Shown piece by piece: positions 24,718 to 34,589 of a stretch of DNA of 64,000 nucleotides. How positions within the stretch are numbered: position 1 is the stretch's first letter; every line of letters begins with the position of its first letter. Source of the stretch: Diplonema japonicum (taxonomy: Eukaryota; Euglenozoa; Diplonemea; Diplonemida; Diplonemidae); assembly GCA_964019335.1 (NCBI GenBank), contig OZ025656.1, positions 248,001 to 312,000 of the forward strand, in the 5' to 3' direction. The translations under genes were made by a program, and so were the position numbers. Under the pieces are notes generated by a model. That model was not told the DNA's origin, searched no databases, and saw only the letters and a program-made list of their open reading frames with translations.

Positions 24718-25181
24718 AAGAAGGGGGGAAAAAAAGAAGGAAGAATAATATTGAAGGGGGGGGGGGGGGGTACAGAAACGAGTTGCAATTTACATTGTTT
24801 TCGCTGTTTTCTTTAACCCACCCTCTCTCCCAAGAATTGAGAAATTAAAAAGGTGAGACAAAACGGTTAACAACGACGGTGCAAAAAAAAAAAAAAAAAA
24901 AAAGGGATCTGCACATATCCTATAAATCCATCCTGAGCCCCGTGTTATCCTTGTGATTCTACGCGAGACCGGAAATAATGATGGGTCGAGTCGATTGGGA
25001 AAAATAACATTTTCTCTCGATTTTCTTTTGTCGTGTCATGCTATAAATAGTTGTTTTTATCTCTTTCTCTCCTCCCCTCCCCCCTTTTTTTACAATGAAC
25101 AGAAAACACTTGTTCTTGTAGTTTATCAAAAAAAAAAAAGAATGATTGGCGGGTTTTTTTTTTATCGCGTTTTACAAATAA
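24690..25181 (+). repeat. Intergenic microsatellite and homopolymer DNA 3' of NCKX
   Basis: Begins directly at the NCKX stop with an AAG/GAA triplet tract of about 32 bp. G, A and T runs follow, including G13 near 24758 and A22 near 24882. No gene is seen. It ends at the transposon insertion. Confidence 0.7.
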
Positions 25182-26055
25182 CCCCTAAACGCCCGCGCGG
25201 ACGTTTTTGCCCTTACTGTAAAACGAAAAATGTCCGAGTTTTTTTGGCGTCCGGGAATTTTTCCGTCCGGGAATTTTTTTTAGGTAAGGCCGTCAGGGGG
25301 CCTGGTCCACTACCACCTACATACTGGCCTGGGCTGCAAACGGCAACCGCGCGAAGAAACCCCCAGGGTTCCCTTTCTGCATCTTTGTCCTCCCTTGCTG
25401 CCCCTGAGGCAATCTGCTTGTCGAGCCTTCGTGTGGCCCACTATTTATAACCTTAATAGATGCTTTACAGCTCGTAAACACGCTAGCAATGAGGATTCCC
25501 TCACTCAGAAATACCCAAAACGTCTCGATTTGACCCTAAATCACACCTCCGAGACCATGATGAACGGAACGAAGGTGAGGAGGGTGCTCTGTGCTGTTCC
25601 TGGGTGCGGGAAGAAGGTGCAAACGTGGTGCCCCTGTTGCAAAACCCCCTTATGCAAAACGTGTTTTTTACCCTTGCATGCTACCCCAGCTGGAAAAAAA
25701 ACTCACAAGTTACTTTTTTCATCCCACAGCCCCAAAAAATCTCCAGACTGACCTCAATCCTAGAGTTCAGGGCACCAAATAGGACTGAATGCTGCCCTTT
25801 TTAGCCCAGCCATAACTCCACGGACCCCCCACGACAAGACCCCCCAAAATCGGACATAAAAAGTACACCTTCAATCCCCCTCTTACACACATAGTTAAGT
25901 GTTCTCATCTGAATCTGGCACCTGGAATTGAAAATTTTAGTACCGTTTACCCTTTCCTTGCACCTTCCTATGGTTGCATGCTGCCCTTTTTTTGAGTATT
26001 TAAAGCAACAACGAAAATGGGGGGGTACCGTAGATAGGCTCCGGGCGTTTAGGGG
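25182..26055 (+). mobile_element. Internally deleted piggyBac-like DNA transposon (874 bp)
   Basis: Perfect 14-bp terminal inverted repeats, CCCCTAAACGCCCG at 25182-25195 and its reverse complement at 26042-26055, are directly flanked by a 4-bp duplication ATAA (25178-25181 and 26056-26059). A 4-bp duplication close to TTAA, a CCC-type terminus and an internal remnant of a piggyBac Cys-rich tail together identify the family. piggyBac elements prefer TTAA; ATAA is a known rare alternative or a decayed TTAA. The 5' subterminal region contains short repeats around GTCCGGGAATTTTT. The element is too short for a full transposase (normally over 500 residues) and must be non-autonomous. Confidence 0.75.
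25560..25751 (+). pseudogene. C-terminal Cys-rich (zinc-finger) remnant of a piggyBac-like transposase
   Basis: Inside the transposon a short frame from an ATG at about 25560 encodes two methionines, a basic segment and a cysteine cluster. The spacing is C-x4-C (CAVPGC), C-x2-C (CPCC), then LC-x2-CF and two His residues. This C...C...C-P-x-C...PLC-xx-CF...H order is the hallmark of the PGBD C-terminal cysteine-rich domain that binds the terminal repeats. The DDD catalytic domain is missing. The frame stops at TGA 25749-25751. Whether it is translated is unknown; a start further upstream in the same frame is possible. Confidence 0.6.
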
Positions 26056-26730
26056 ATAATCTCTTTATTAGGTAAAAAAAAAAAAAAAGTTTGCAACTTG
26101 CACAAAACAAAAAAGAATAACTCGCCTTTTTTTTTTCTCTTTTTTTTTTTCTTTCCCTCCCCTTTTTATTTATTTTTATTTTTTTCTCTTTTTGTGTAAT
26201 AGTCATAGTTTATTTGACAAGGGGGGAAAAGGAAAGACTCTGAAACAGCGAGCAGGAGGTGTTCTCTCAGTTCACCCCTCTGCCCCTTCTTCGCTTGTAT
26301 GTTGTTTCTTTTTCGTCTTTACAGATGATGGGAGACTGCACCCCCCCCCCCCCCCCCCCCCCAACCCAACCTTGGATAATTTCACATCCCTTCACCGTTC
26401 TCTTTTTAACAGTTTCTTCTCCCTTCTCTTCATTCCCCTGTTGTTATTAACGGAAGTAAACTATATTTAAAAAAAGAAAAGAAAACTTTCCAAACTCACC
26501 CTTGTTTTTTACCTCTCGGTTTTTTTTTTCTCTTTTTTTTTCTTCTTCTCTTTTTCTTCTTCTTCTCGTTTATTCACTATCATTATTTACCCCTCATTTT
26601 TTTTCTTTCTTTAACACTCCTCCGCCCACGCATATTATTATTACCTTGATGTGTGCATTTCAACCCACTTTACAGCTACTCCCCTCCATCATCCTTTTTT
26701 TTTTTTTTTTTTTTTTAAATACCCATAAAA
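26056..26730 (+). repeat. Pyrimidine-rich intergenic region upstream of NAC alpha
   Basis: T/C-rich, with a C run of about 22 near 26341 and a T run of about 20 ending at 26716, just before the NAC alpha start codon. A TTTACAG at about 26670 could be a splice acceptor for a 5' UTR exon or a spliced leader; nothing else supports it. No gene is seen. Confidence 0.65.
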
Positions 26731-27258
26731 ATGACTGAGGTTAACAAGAACGATGAACCTACCAAGGAGGAGGTTAAGGAGGAAAGTGACGACGAGGCCC
26801 CTGCCTTGGAGGCCGCTGAGCCTGGTGCGGAGGAGACTAGCGCTGCGGGGAGGACTACTACCAGGAGCGAGAAGAAGTCAAGGAAGGCCATGGCCAAGAT
26901 GGGGCTGAAGCCGTTCTCTGGTGTCACAAGGGTGACCATGAAGAGGAGCAAGACAATCTCGTTCGTCATCACGAACCCTGATGTCTTTGTGGCGAAGAAC
27001 ACATATGTCATCTTTGGTGAAGCCAAGATTGACGAACCTACAGGCCACAAGGAACAGGAGCTGATGAAGGCGTTCCAGGCCGCCAAGCAGTCCATGGAGA
27101 AGCCCGCTGACGCCCCTGAGGCTGAGGATGAGGACGAGGAGGTCGATGAGGAAGGCGTTGCTGAGAAGGACATCGAACTTGTGATGTCCCAGGTTAACGT
27201 TTCGCGTGCCAAGGCTGTGAAGGCCCTGAAGGAAAGCAACAGTATGGATAAGGGAAGG

Positions 27259-27293
<35 letters not shown>

Positions 27294-27337
27294 CTGCAGA
27301 CGACGTTGTCAACGCTATCATGGCCTTTAACGCGTAA
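26731..27337 (+). CDS. NACA: Nascent polypeptide-associated complex subunit alpha
   Basis: NAC alpha pairs with NAC beta (BTF3) at the ribosome exit tunnel and shields nascent chains. Exons 26731-27241 and 27300-27337 give 182 aa. The acidic N-terminus is followed by the NAC domain (residues about 48-112: SRKAMAKMGLKPFSGVTRVTMKRS, FVITNPDVF, YVIFGEAK) and a C-terminal UBA domain (about 143-182). Splicing across the 58-nt intron 27242-27299 (GTATGG, about 33 A, CTGCAG) rebuilds the conserved NNDVVNAIMAFNA end. If the intron is kept, the frame runs into a long Lys tract. The start ATG follows a T run and an A-rich leader. eIF3b begins 120 bp downstream. Confidence 0.96.
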
Positions 27338-27457
27338 AAAATACATTAGTACAGAAAAAAAAGTAGCTAGCTTAGGGGTTTTTTTTTTTTCTCTTTTTTT
27401 TTTTTCCCTTTGCACCCGCGCTTTCTTCGTTGTAACACACCCTTCAACCCAAAGGAT

Positions 27458-29521
27458 ATGAGTGGCTCCACCTTCGAACACGAGGACCAAAGGGTCGTCG
27501 AATATGTGAACAAGAATGTCGACAAAAGCAAAGATTCTCTCGTCATCATTGACAACACCCCCAAGGTTGACCCCAGCAAAATCGCCAAGCTGAGCGGGTT
27601 CCTTAGGGACAAGATCAAGGATAAGACGTCGCACCAAGCTATTGTCCTGAAGCTTCCCCAGGACGAGGCAGGGATCACACTGGGCTTCGCGTTTGTGGCC
27701 TTCGAGACCAGGACACAAGCTGAGGAGGTGCAGAGGACCTTGAACGGGTGGAGGATGGACAAGAGCCATCAGTTCAAGACCAACATGTTCAGCGACTGGG
27801 CAAGGTTCAAGGACACGCCTGAGGAATACAGCCCGCCTTCGCTGGAAATGGACACCTTCTGCGAGGAGAACTTGTACGAGTACCTCTGCGACGCTGGTTC
27901 AAGGGAGCAGTACTTCATCAGGTACGCAAACCCCTCCACCAAGAAGGAGGTCGAGCACCAGATGAAGATCTTCTGGAACGACTACCAGGTCACCAACGCC
28001 ACCGACCAGACTGACATCATGAAGCTCGTCTACGAGAGGGTCAACTGGACCACGCTCTTTGCCAAGTGGTCGCCTCTCGGCACTTACCTCGTCACCTTCA
28101 CTGAGAAGGGTCTGAACCTCTGGGGTGGTGAGAAGTGGACCTCCATGGGCCACTTCCCTCACAACGAGGTGCAGCTCATCGACTGGAGTCCCAAGGAGAA
28201 GTACCTCATCACCTGGGCGTCCGAACTTATCGTGTGGGATGTGCAGCTTGGTAAGAAGATCAGGCGAGTGCAGGCTCCCTACACCGGTGCGGGTGCCAGG
28301 TGCCCCTTCAAGTGGTCGCACGATGAGCAGTTCCTCGCCAAGCTGTCCGAGGACAACATCCTGCTGTACGATCTTGAGAAGGGTATGAAGCTCCACCAAC
28401 CTGACAAGGAAAGGACTACCACCATCTACATGCCGGGCATCAAGAACCTGGAATGGTCCCCCACCGACAACTACTTCTGCTACTGGGTTCCCGAGGCCAA
28501 CAACACCCCCGCCAGGGTGACCCTCGTCGAGGTTGTGACCAAGACCAAGCCCGACGGTACTAAGGACTACACTTTCAACAACATCGCGCAGCGTAACTTG
28601 TACAGAGTGCAGAACATCAGGATGACATGGCACCCGCAGGGCCACTTCCTCGCCTGCAAGGTTGAGAGGATCAAGAAGTCCCAGGCGGGATCCACGATTG
28701 TCAGCGCATACGAGTTGTTCCGTATCAGGCACAAGGACCGTGCAGTGGAGACAATCGAGCTGCCGGAGCAAGTCATCGCGTTCGACTTCGAGCCGAGAGG
28801 CCACAGGTTCGCGCTGATCCACGGGCCCAGCGATGTGAAGCTGAGTGTGTCGTTCTACACGATGGGCGCCGTGAAGGCGGGTGAGGTGAAGCTGCTTGGA
28901 ACGTTCCCGCAAAAGCAGGTCAACCACATGTACTGGTCGCCTAAGGGTAAGTACCTGCTTCTGGCGGGTATGAAGCAGCCGTTCAACGGGAAGACGCTTG
29001 AGTTCTGGAATGTCGACGAGCTGGACCTCATCAACACGTGCGAGCACTTCATGTGCTCGAACGTCAACTGGGACGCAAGCGGGAGGTTCGTCACTACGTT
29101 CGTGTCGCAGGTGTACCACCAGATGGAGAACGGGATGAAGATGTGGACGTTCCAGGGCAAGCTCGTGACCCAGAGGAAGATGGAGAAGTTCTACCAGTTC
29201 GAATGGAGGCCCAGACCCGCCACCCTCCTCACGGACAAGGACCTCAAGGTTGTGAAGAACAAGAACCGACCCCAATGGGAGAAGAAGTACGCCGAGGAGG
29301 AGACCTGGATTCTTGAGAAGGACGAGCGTGAACGCAAGGAGAGGATGTCCTCGGACCTCAAGAAATACAGGAACACTGTCAACTCCATCAGGGATCACTT
29401 CAAGAAGCAGCACGCGGACAGGAAGAGGCTTCAGGCAGAGACCGGCTTCTCTGGCGAATTCACTACCGCTATCACCTCCGCCGAGGAAATGGTCGAAAAG
29501 AAGGAAGTCAGAATCGAGTAG
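27458..29521 (+). CDS. EIF3B: Eukaryotic translation initiation factor 3 subunit B
   Basis: eIF3b is the scaffold subunit of eIF3 and contacts the 40S subunit. Single exon of 687 aa from the ATG at 27458. The N-terminal non-canonical RRM covers about residues 25-115 (SLVIIDNTPKVD, GFAFVAFETRTQAEEV). The WD40/eIF2A-like propeller covers about 165-590, with regular WSP blades (KWSPLGTYLVTF, DWSPKEKYLITW, EWSPTDNYFCYW, YWSPKGKYLLLAG). The C-terminal helix carries WRPRPATLL, which binds eIF3i/g. Length is that of the family. Codon use is strongly biased to G/C-ending codons (AAG, GAG, CTC, ATC), as in Hsp90 and unlike UBR4, consistent with high expression. Confidence 0.97.
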   Translation: MSGSTFEHEDQRVVEYVNKNVDKSKDSLVIIDNTPKVDPSKIAKLSGFLRDKIKDKTSHQAIVLKLPQDEAGITLGFAFVAFETRTQAEEVQRTLNGWRMDKSHQFKTNMFSDWARFKDTPEEYSPPSLEMDTFCEENLYEYLCDAGSREQYFIRYANPSTKKEVEHQMKIFWNDYQVTNATDQTDIMKLVYERVNWTTLFAKWSPLGTYLVTFTEKGLNLWGGEKWTSMGHFPHNEVQLIDWSPKEKYLITWASELIVWDVQLGKKIRRVQAPYTGAGARCPFKWSHDEQFLAKLSEDNILLYDLEKGMKLHQPDKERTTTIYMPGIKNLEWSPTDNYFCYWVPEANNTPARVTLVEVVTKTKPDGTKDYTFNNIAQRNLYRVQNIRMTWHPQGHFLACKVERIKKSQAGSTIVSAYELFRIRHKDRAVETIELPEQVIAFDFEPRGHRFALIHGPSDVKLSVSFYTMGAVKAGEVKLLGTFPQKQVNHMYWSPKGKYLLLAGMKQPFNGKTLEFWNVDELDLINTCEHFMCSNVNWDASGRFVTTFVSQVYHQMENGMKMWTFQGKLVTQRKMEKFYQFEWRPRPATLLTDKDLKVVKNKNRPQWEKKYAEEETWILEKDERERKERMSSDLKKYRNTVNSIRDHFKKQHADRKRLQAETGFSGEFTTAITSAEEMVEKKEVRIE

Positions 29522-29822
29522 ATCAAAAAAAACCCCTCCCTTTTTTACCAAGTGTGAATCATTCCCCCCCCCCCCCCCCCCTATCTCCCTTCCAGCCCAC
29601 CCCCCCGTTTTTTCTTTTTTTATTATTTTCCACCCCATGCACCATGTTTATTTTTTTTCTTTATTATTTCCTTTTCTTTGTTTTTATTTTTCTTCTAACC
29701 GCTTTGTTTCCCCACCCAACGATCATCAGCTCAAGTGACGCTGTCCCCTTTGTTTTTTTTCACTCATACATAGATATCTTTATCTCAAACACATACAAGA
29801 AGGGCACAGCGAGGAAAAAAAA
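29522..29822 (+). repeat. Intergenic pyrimidine-rich spacer
   Basis: C run of about 18 near 29564, then T/C-rich DNA up to the next start codon. No gene is seen. Confidence 0.7.
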
Positions 29823-30800
29823 ATGGAGGTCACAAGCATGGTGTGTGAAGTCCTCGAAGGCACGACCTGCCCACAGCTGCTGATCGGAAGGGATGAAGGA
29901 AATGAAGTCGTGGTGGGTGGATGTGTGCCGGTGGCGGGCGAAGGAGAAAAAGAATGGATAGAAAACGCAACACACCAAAAGAAAGAACTGGATAAACTGG
30001 TCGGGAGCGGCTTGGCCGTGGTCGGGATCGCCTGCACGAAGGGAAAGTTCGAACGCAGCTGCTTCGGAAGAAACCGTCTCCTACTGTTACCACACCTCGA
30101 ATATAGGGATAAGACAGGGCATAGATACCCTGCAGTGGTGATCTCAGAACCAAGATGGGTAACAGTCCGAGGGAGTTTCCCAACAATGAAAGAAACTGTT
30201 TTTGAACACGATCCTAGCACTGCCGTGACTGAGATAGTGAAGAGAATGAATGCCCGCATCGACCTTGCAGTCCTGCGGCACACAGCGGGGTGCGAAGTAT
30301 CTATAAAAATACCCACTCATGTTGATGGGGTGGACGACCTCTGGGGAACGCATGCAGTCCTTTCCCCAGGTACTACCATGTCGGTTGGGAACACAGCTGT
30401 TTCGGGCACAGGGAGGTCAACTGCATCTGCCATTGACGCCCTCCGGAAAGACTTGAAACGAAGCGTTTCTGACAGTCTCGAAGAATGGAAATTCACTCAC
30501 TCCGATGTTGTAACACAATCTGACTTTCCTCTTTTGTTGCCTTCTCGCGTTCCTGTTCACCTCCCACCGTCGAACCACCTCTCTGCCCTGTCTTGGTTCG
30601 GATACGGTGCGTCTGCTGACATCAAATTCAGTTACTCCGAGCTTGTCGGGCTAAGCAGAGACCTTGTTAAGGTACCAAGCGACGAGCGCTCAAAATTCAA
30701 AGCCGGCAGCACCGAGTTCGAGCTCCCCTCGTGGATCTTCGTCGGCCTGTTCGTTCTGTTAACACTGTTACCCATATTGATGTTTGCTATTGGCACATGA
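29823..30800 (+). CDS. ODR4-like protein with C-terminal membrane anchor
   Basis: Single exon, 325 aa, starting at the ATG at 29823 after an A-rich leader. The N-terminal half has an MPN/Ufsp2-like strand pattern (CPQLLIGRDEGNEVVVGGCVPV, SGLAVVGIACT). The second half has a helix ASAIDALRKDLKRSVSDSLEEW, then LLLPSRVPVHLPPSN, closely like the LP-x-RV-x-V-x-LP block of ODR4. One transmembrane helix follows at the extreme C-terminus (about residues 303-323). ODR4 is an ER tail-anchored partner of the UFM1 protease UFSP2, first known from odorant-receptor trafficking in worms. The assignment rests on order of segments and that motif, so it is probable rather than certain. If right, it suggests a UFMylation pathway in this organism. 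Confidence 0.65.
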   Translation: MEVTSMVCEVLEGTTCPQLLIGRDEGNEVVVGGCVPVAGEGEKEWIENATHQKKELDKLVGSGLAVVGIACTKGKFERSCFGRNRLLLLPHLEYRDKTGHRYPAVVISEPRWVTVRGSFPTMKETVFEHDPSTAVTEIVKRMNARIDLAVLRHTAGCEVSIKIPTHVDGVDDLWGTHAVLSPGTTMSVGNTAVSGTGRSTASAIDALRKDLKRSVSDSLEEWKFTHSDVVTQSDFPLLLPSRVPVHLPPSNHLSALSWFGYGASADIKFSYSELVGLSRDLVKVPSDERSKFKAGSTEFELPSWIFVGLFVLLTLLPILMFAIGT

Positions 30801-31601
30801 TTACCCCACTTTTTTTTTTCTTTTAAAAAATACATTATCGCAACCCCCCCCCCCCCCCCCCCCCCCCCAGGGCTATGCTGGCAAGGAAACGCGTTTCCAA
30901 GCTTTTTTTTGAAAATAAGGAAACGGGAACGGAAACGTGTCCTTACTTTGGGGCCTAGGGGGGGGGGGGGGGGGGGGGGGTCACATGGTAAAGTGGGTTT
31001 TTTTTCAAATTCGGAAATGCAGAGTACTGGAGCCGCCTAATCCATGTAAAACACCCCGTTCTCGACCAAAAAAAAAAAAAAATCGATTTCCGTTCTGGGC
31101 ACGTTTGGGCACCTATTTTTAAAAAAGGTGATTACAAAATCGTTCGTCGCGAGCACTGCCTCACTCTCCCCATGTTCACAGATGTCGTCTTTCCCTATAA
31201 AGTTGTCCCAGGTCTCCAGCATTGGGGGAACAGCCTTTTTTTTAGGAGGTTCGTTGCTTCTTTGTTCCACAGCCGCACCGCCTCCGACATGCCGTGCACC
31301 TTTCGAGAAGAAACGGCGGGGTTCTCGTCTGCATCCGGGATAGAGAAGATACCTTTTCACGGAACTCAGGGAACTTCTGCGCGGATTTCTGAGAGCTGAG
31401 TTCACCGTGCGCACTTCGACGTTCGTGCTGACAACTGACGCACCACACAATAGCCCGACCCATTTATCGCCCTGTTCTCCCCCCTATGCATCCCATCCTC
31501 TGCAGTGCCCTGAAGAACTTAGGATTTGCCCCCTCCCCCCATTCTCTTAAGAAGGTGGCGGGAGAGGGAGAAAAAGAGGGGGAGGGGGAAAACAGCAAAA
31601 T
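30801..31601 (+). repeat. Gene-poor interval with C/G runs and GGAAACG palindromes
   Basis: Holds a C run of about 24 (30845), a perfect palindrome GGAAACGCGTTTCC (30885-30898), two more GGAAACG copies (about 30920-30940), a G run of about 22 (30959), then a stretch of balanced composition (about 31080-31465) that reads better on the minus strand. No + strand gene is seen. Confidence 0.6.
31037..31463 (-). other. Minus-strand open frames of unknown nature (possible decayed gene or transposon piece)
   Basis: This is the only interval in the window where minus-strand reading looks protein-like without an overlapping + gene. One frame starts MGRAIVWCVSCQHERRSAHG (ATG at 31461-31463). An overlapping frame encodes PPMLETWDNFIGKDDICEHGE...VLATNDFVI and then runs into an A/T tract. 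GTATCT...ATGCAG on the minus strand could be a small intron. No family was recognised and the frames shift, so a decayed or mobile sequence is likelier than an active gene. Confidence 0.25.
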
Positions 31602-32804
31602 ATGACAGACGTCCATCACGAACCAGGTGCGGTTTTGGAGCTGGAAGACGGCCAGAAATTCGTTGTCGGCCAGTACAAAACCAAGGAGTCGTCATATACA
31701 GTGGATGTGGAGGATTCCATGGGAATGGTGTACATGACACACGAAGGCGCATTCTACATCTTTAAAGTACTACCAGGTCTTCCCGGGGAAAGGGCAGGCG
31801 TGCCTGTGGGGTGTGTTCTGGTGTCCGTCAACGGGATCTCAACCGCTGACGAAGACCCCGTGGCTGTTATGAGCGCAGCACGAAATCAAGGAACGAAAAC
31901 AGTGGAGTTCATCGTCCACCATGAAGTAGGGTACGTCACACCTAGGGGGGCGGGGGAGGAAGCACTCGGTGCGGACCGTGATGGTATCTTCGGCAGAACG
32001 GACGACATGACAGACGAAAACCTTCAAGAGCTCATGCCGTTCGTGGAGCAGATGTTCCAATTGTTCGACCACGACCGAGACGGATTGCTGAGCTACGTTG
32101 AATATTACGACATGATGATGGCGTTGGAGCTGCAGCCGCCGAGCCAAGAGGACTTCGACAACGATTTCACAACGGGCCCCGGGAAGGGTTTCGGAAAACT
32201 ACAATTCGCGGTTGATTTGTATTCAATCAAAGACAAGCTGAACGTGTTGGAGGACAAGGTTGCAAGGCATTTAACAGGCCCTGACGATGGACAGTCCTCC
32301 TACTTCACCTTCGATGAATACGACTCAGAATCTTCCTTTCTGTCAAAATCCGCGCAATCTGTTCAAGGCGCGCGAGAAACCTTAGATTTTAACAGAAACG
32401 ACTATCCTTCAGTGTGGAAGGGCCAACGTTATTCACACCAGATGAAGTCTAGCTCCATCGTGTTTTGCGATCTACGTTCTGATCCGAACGAACAGTTAAA
32501 ACGGGTTTTGCTTCAATGCGGTCGGGAGCTAGAACGGCGGCAGCTTGAGTGCAAAGAAGCACATGATATCATGGAGCACGGGCTCATCAAGGTCAACCGC
32601 GAGGCTAAGAAGGAGTTTGGTCACGATCTCAATACTCTCTTATCCAAGCCTTCGACACACCGGAAGGCGAACGAGTGGGCGGCACGTAAGATGCGGGAGA
32701 TTCAGATCCCGCCGACGGCCCTCCACTCCTACAAACAACACCGGGCTAAGGCTTCAATGCCCCCGCCGACACCTTCGTCACTCTCTTCGGCGTTTGGTCA
32801 TTGA
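31602..32804 (+). CDS. PDZ-like plus EF-hand calcium-binding protein
   Basis: Single exon of 400 aa from the ATG at 31602. A PDZ-like domain covers about residues 30-110, with VLPGLPGERAGVPVGCVLVSVNGIS and the closing strand KTVEFIVHHEV. One good EF-hand lies at about 145-175; its loop is DHDRDGLLSYVE, with Asp at 1, 3 and 5, Gly at 6 and Glu at 12, so Ca2+ binding is expected. A second degenerate hand may follow (FTFDEYDSES). The C-terminal third is basic and helical (LLQCGRELERRQLECKE). The combination suggests a Ca2+-responsive scaffold; the partner and location are unknown. I do not recognise an orthologue. Confidence 0.8.
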   Translation: MTDVHHEPGAVLELEDGQKFVVGQYKTKESSYTVDVEDSMGMVYMTHEGAFYIFKVLPGLPGERAGVPVGCVLVSVNGISTADEDPVAVMSAARNQGTKTVEFIVHHEVGYVTPRGAGEEALGADRDGIFGRTDDMTDENLQELMPFVEQMFQLFDHDRDGLLSYVEYYDMMMALELQPPSQEDFDNDFTTGPGKGFGKLQFAVDLYSIKDKLNVLEDKVARHLTGPDDGQSSYFTFDEYDSESSFLSKSAQSVQGARETLDFNRNDYPSVWKGQRYSHQMKSSSIVFCDLRSDPNEQLKRVLLQCGRELERRQLECKEAHDIMEHGLIKVNREAKKEFGHDLNTLLSKPSTHRKANEWAARKMREIQIPPTALHSYKQHRAKASMPPPTPSSLSSAFGH

Positions 32805-32972
32805 TCCCCCCCTCCCACCCCATTTATTTCTGATATGGTCTGTTCATATAAATAGATTTGTCCTTTTTTTTCCTTTTTTTGAAGAAAAAAAAAAAACAAA
32901 CGGAAAACTCTAAAAGGACATTAAAACACACACACACACACACAAATCCATTAAAAAAAAAATAATAATATA

Positions 32973-34049
32973 ATGTCAGTACGGAGAGTGGCGGCACGTG
33001 TCCTGACCAGACAGGTGCGGTGGAGCGGGGACAAAAAAACTGGGGGTGAGGAAGGGTTGGGGAAGCATTTCGGGGCGAGCCACGAGCACAAGGAATCGGC
33101 GCTTCTCCGGGTGTTCATGACGTTGGGAGGTGTGATGGAAAAGATGAGCACCGGGATGATGAACTCAGGGGTTGGAAGCCTGCTGGCACCAAAACAGGAA
33201 CAAAAGCACGTGTGGGGTAAGGCGGCCGAGAAGGAATCAGTTGAAATCGAAAAAGTTCAGACAGAAGATGGAGAAAAGATAGTCAGGAAAAAAAAATCTT
33301 TAGAAGTTATTGGGGTACCCATTAACACTGAACAATTTGCACTTGTGTCTGCTGGCGAAGTACAGGACCACTCGGAAGATGAGACAGCATGGGGGATGTT
33401 CAAAACCTTGCTCACCTCTAAAAAATACCGCACATCGCAGCAGCAGGCGACTGACGAGTTGTACAAAAACATTCCGGATTTCAGCGAACCGGAATTTTTA
33501 GAAGACATCGAGTCGAAACTGATGCCTGCGTTCCTGGAAGCTTTCTGGAAGAAAGATAAGGAAGCTCTCCTTGCAATGTGCTCCGACGCGTGCTACTACC
33601 TGAATGTCGAGACCCATCTGAAACAGTATGAGAAGATGGACAGCAACTGCAGGTTGCTCATGACCCGTCGGGCCAACCTGTTCAACCGTTTAATGTTTAT
33701 TGATGATTCTGACCATGCGCCCTCTGTCAAGAGACGGCAAGAGCTTTCTGAAGGAGGCCTTGATCTAGATGAAATGGACGATCTAGATGTAGAAGAGGTA
33801 TGATGGAGGGGGTGAGGGAAAATTATTATAATAATAATAATAAAAAAATAGGAAAAACCCGAAGCGGTTTTCTTTGTGTCTTGCTCTGCACATATTGAGA
33901 ATGAATGGGTTGACGCCAATGGTGAAGTTAAGGCAGGGGACAAGAATTCTCCCGAGGACTGGTTTTTCGTATTTGGTCTCACCCCCCAGCCTGGCCCTAC
34001 TTGGACTTTGTCCACACTTGAGTTCACAAAAATGCAGGCCATGGCTTGA
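32973..34049 (+). CDS. TIMM44: Mitochondrial import motor tether Tim44
   Basis: Tim44 anchors mtHsp70 to the TIM23 translocon on the matrix side of the inner membrane. Exons 32973-33797 and 33852-34049 give 340 aa. The N-terminus MSVRRVAARVLTRQVRW is a basic amphipathic mitochondrial presequence. The C-terminal Tim44 domain spans about residues 180-335 (YRTSQQQATDELYKNIPDFSEPEFLEDIE, FLEAFWKKDKEALLAMCSD, then after the intron FFVSCSAHIENEWVD, EDWFFVFGL). The 54-nt intron 33798-33851 (GTATGA, AAT repeats, ATAG) is in frame but contains stops, so splicing is required. The protein is shorter than the fungal or animal form (about 430-450 aa) through a reduced N-terminal region. Confidence 0.92.
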
Positions 34050-34552
34050 TTTTTTTTTATTTTATTTTTTTCTCTTTCCGGTTACCGTTGTTGCGGGTTT
34101 ATTTTTTTTTTATTGACTTTTCTTTATAGTGTGTTTTTTTTTTTTTTTCCTTTTTTTTTTTCTCTCTTTTTTTTTTTATTCTCCCCCTCTCTTTTCTTGG
34201 TTTATTTTCTTTTTTTTATCCATTAGTTTATTTTTTTTTCCCATCCCTCATACTTGTCTTTTTATAGTTCCATCACAAAAAAAAAATAATAATAATAATA
34301 ATAGGGGAAAGAAAGAAAGGAGGAAAGAAATGAAAAAAAAAGAATAGTATTAATAGACAGCCCACGTAAAAGTGGACAGATCTTGTCAAAGGAGAGGGGA
34401 GAAAAAGAAAAAAAAAGAAAGAAACACGGGGAAATTTATGTAGCCTAAACCTTGAATTAAAGCTCCCTCCTTACTACCCTTCTTTTTTTTTTTTCTTTTT
34501 CCTTCCTTCTTTCTATCCTCATGCTCCCATCCCCCCTATTCCCTCTTCACTG

Positions 34553-34589
<37 letters not shown>

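Noticed and set aside
24953-25450. Open frame crossing the left transposon boundary
   Set aside because: It spans unique flank and element, is T-run-derived at its start and shows no domain.
27899-29638. 579-codon minus-strand frame over eIF3b
   Set aside because: Same codon-bias shadow; the + strand is full-length eIF3b.
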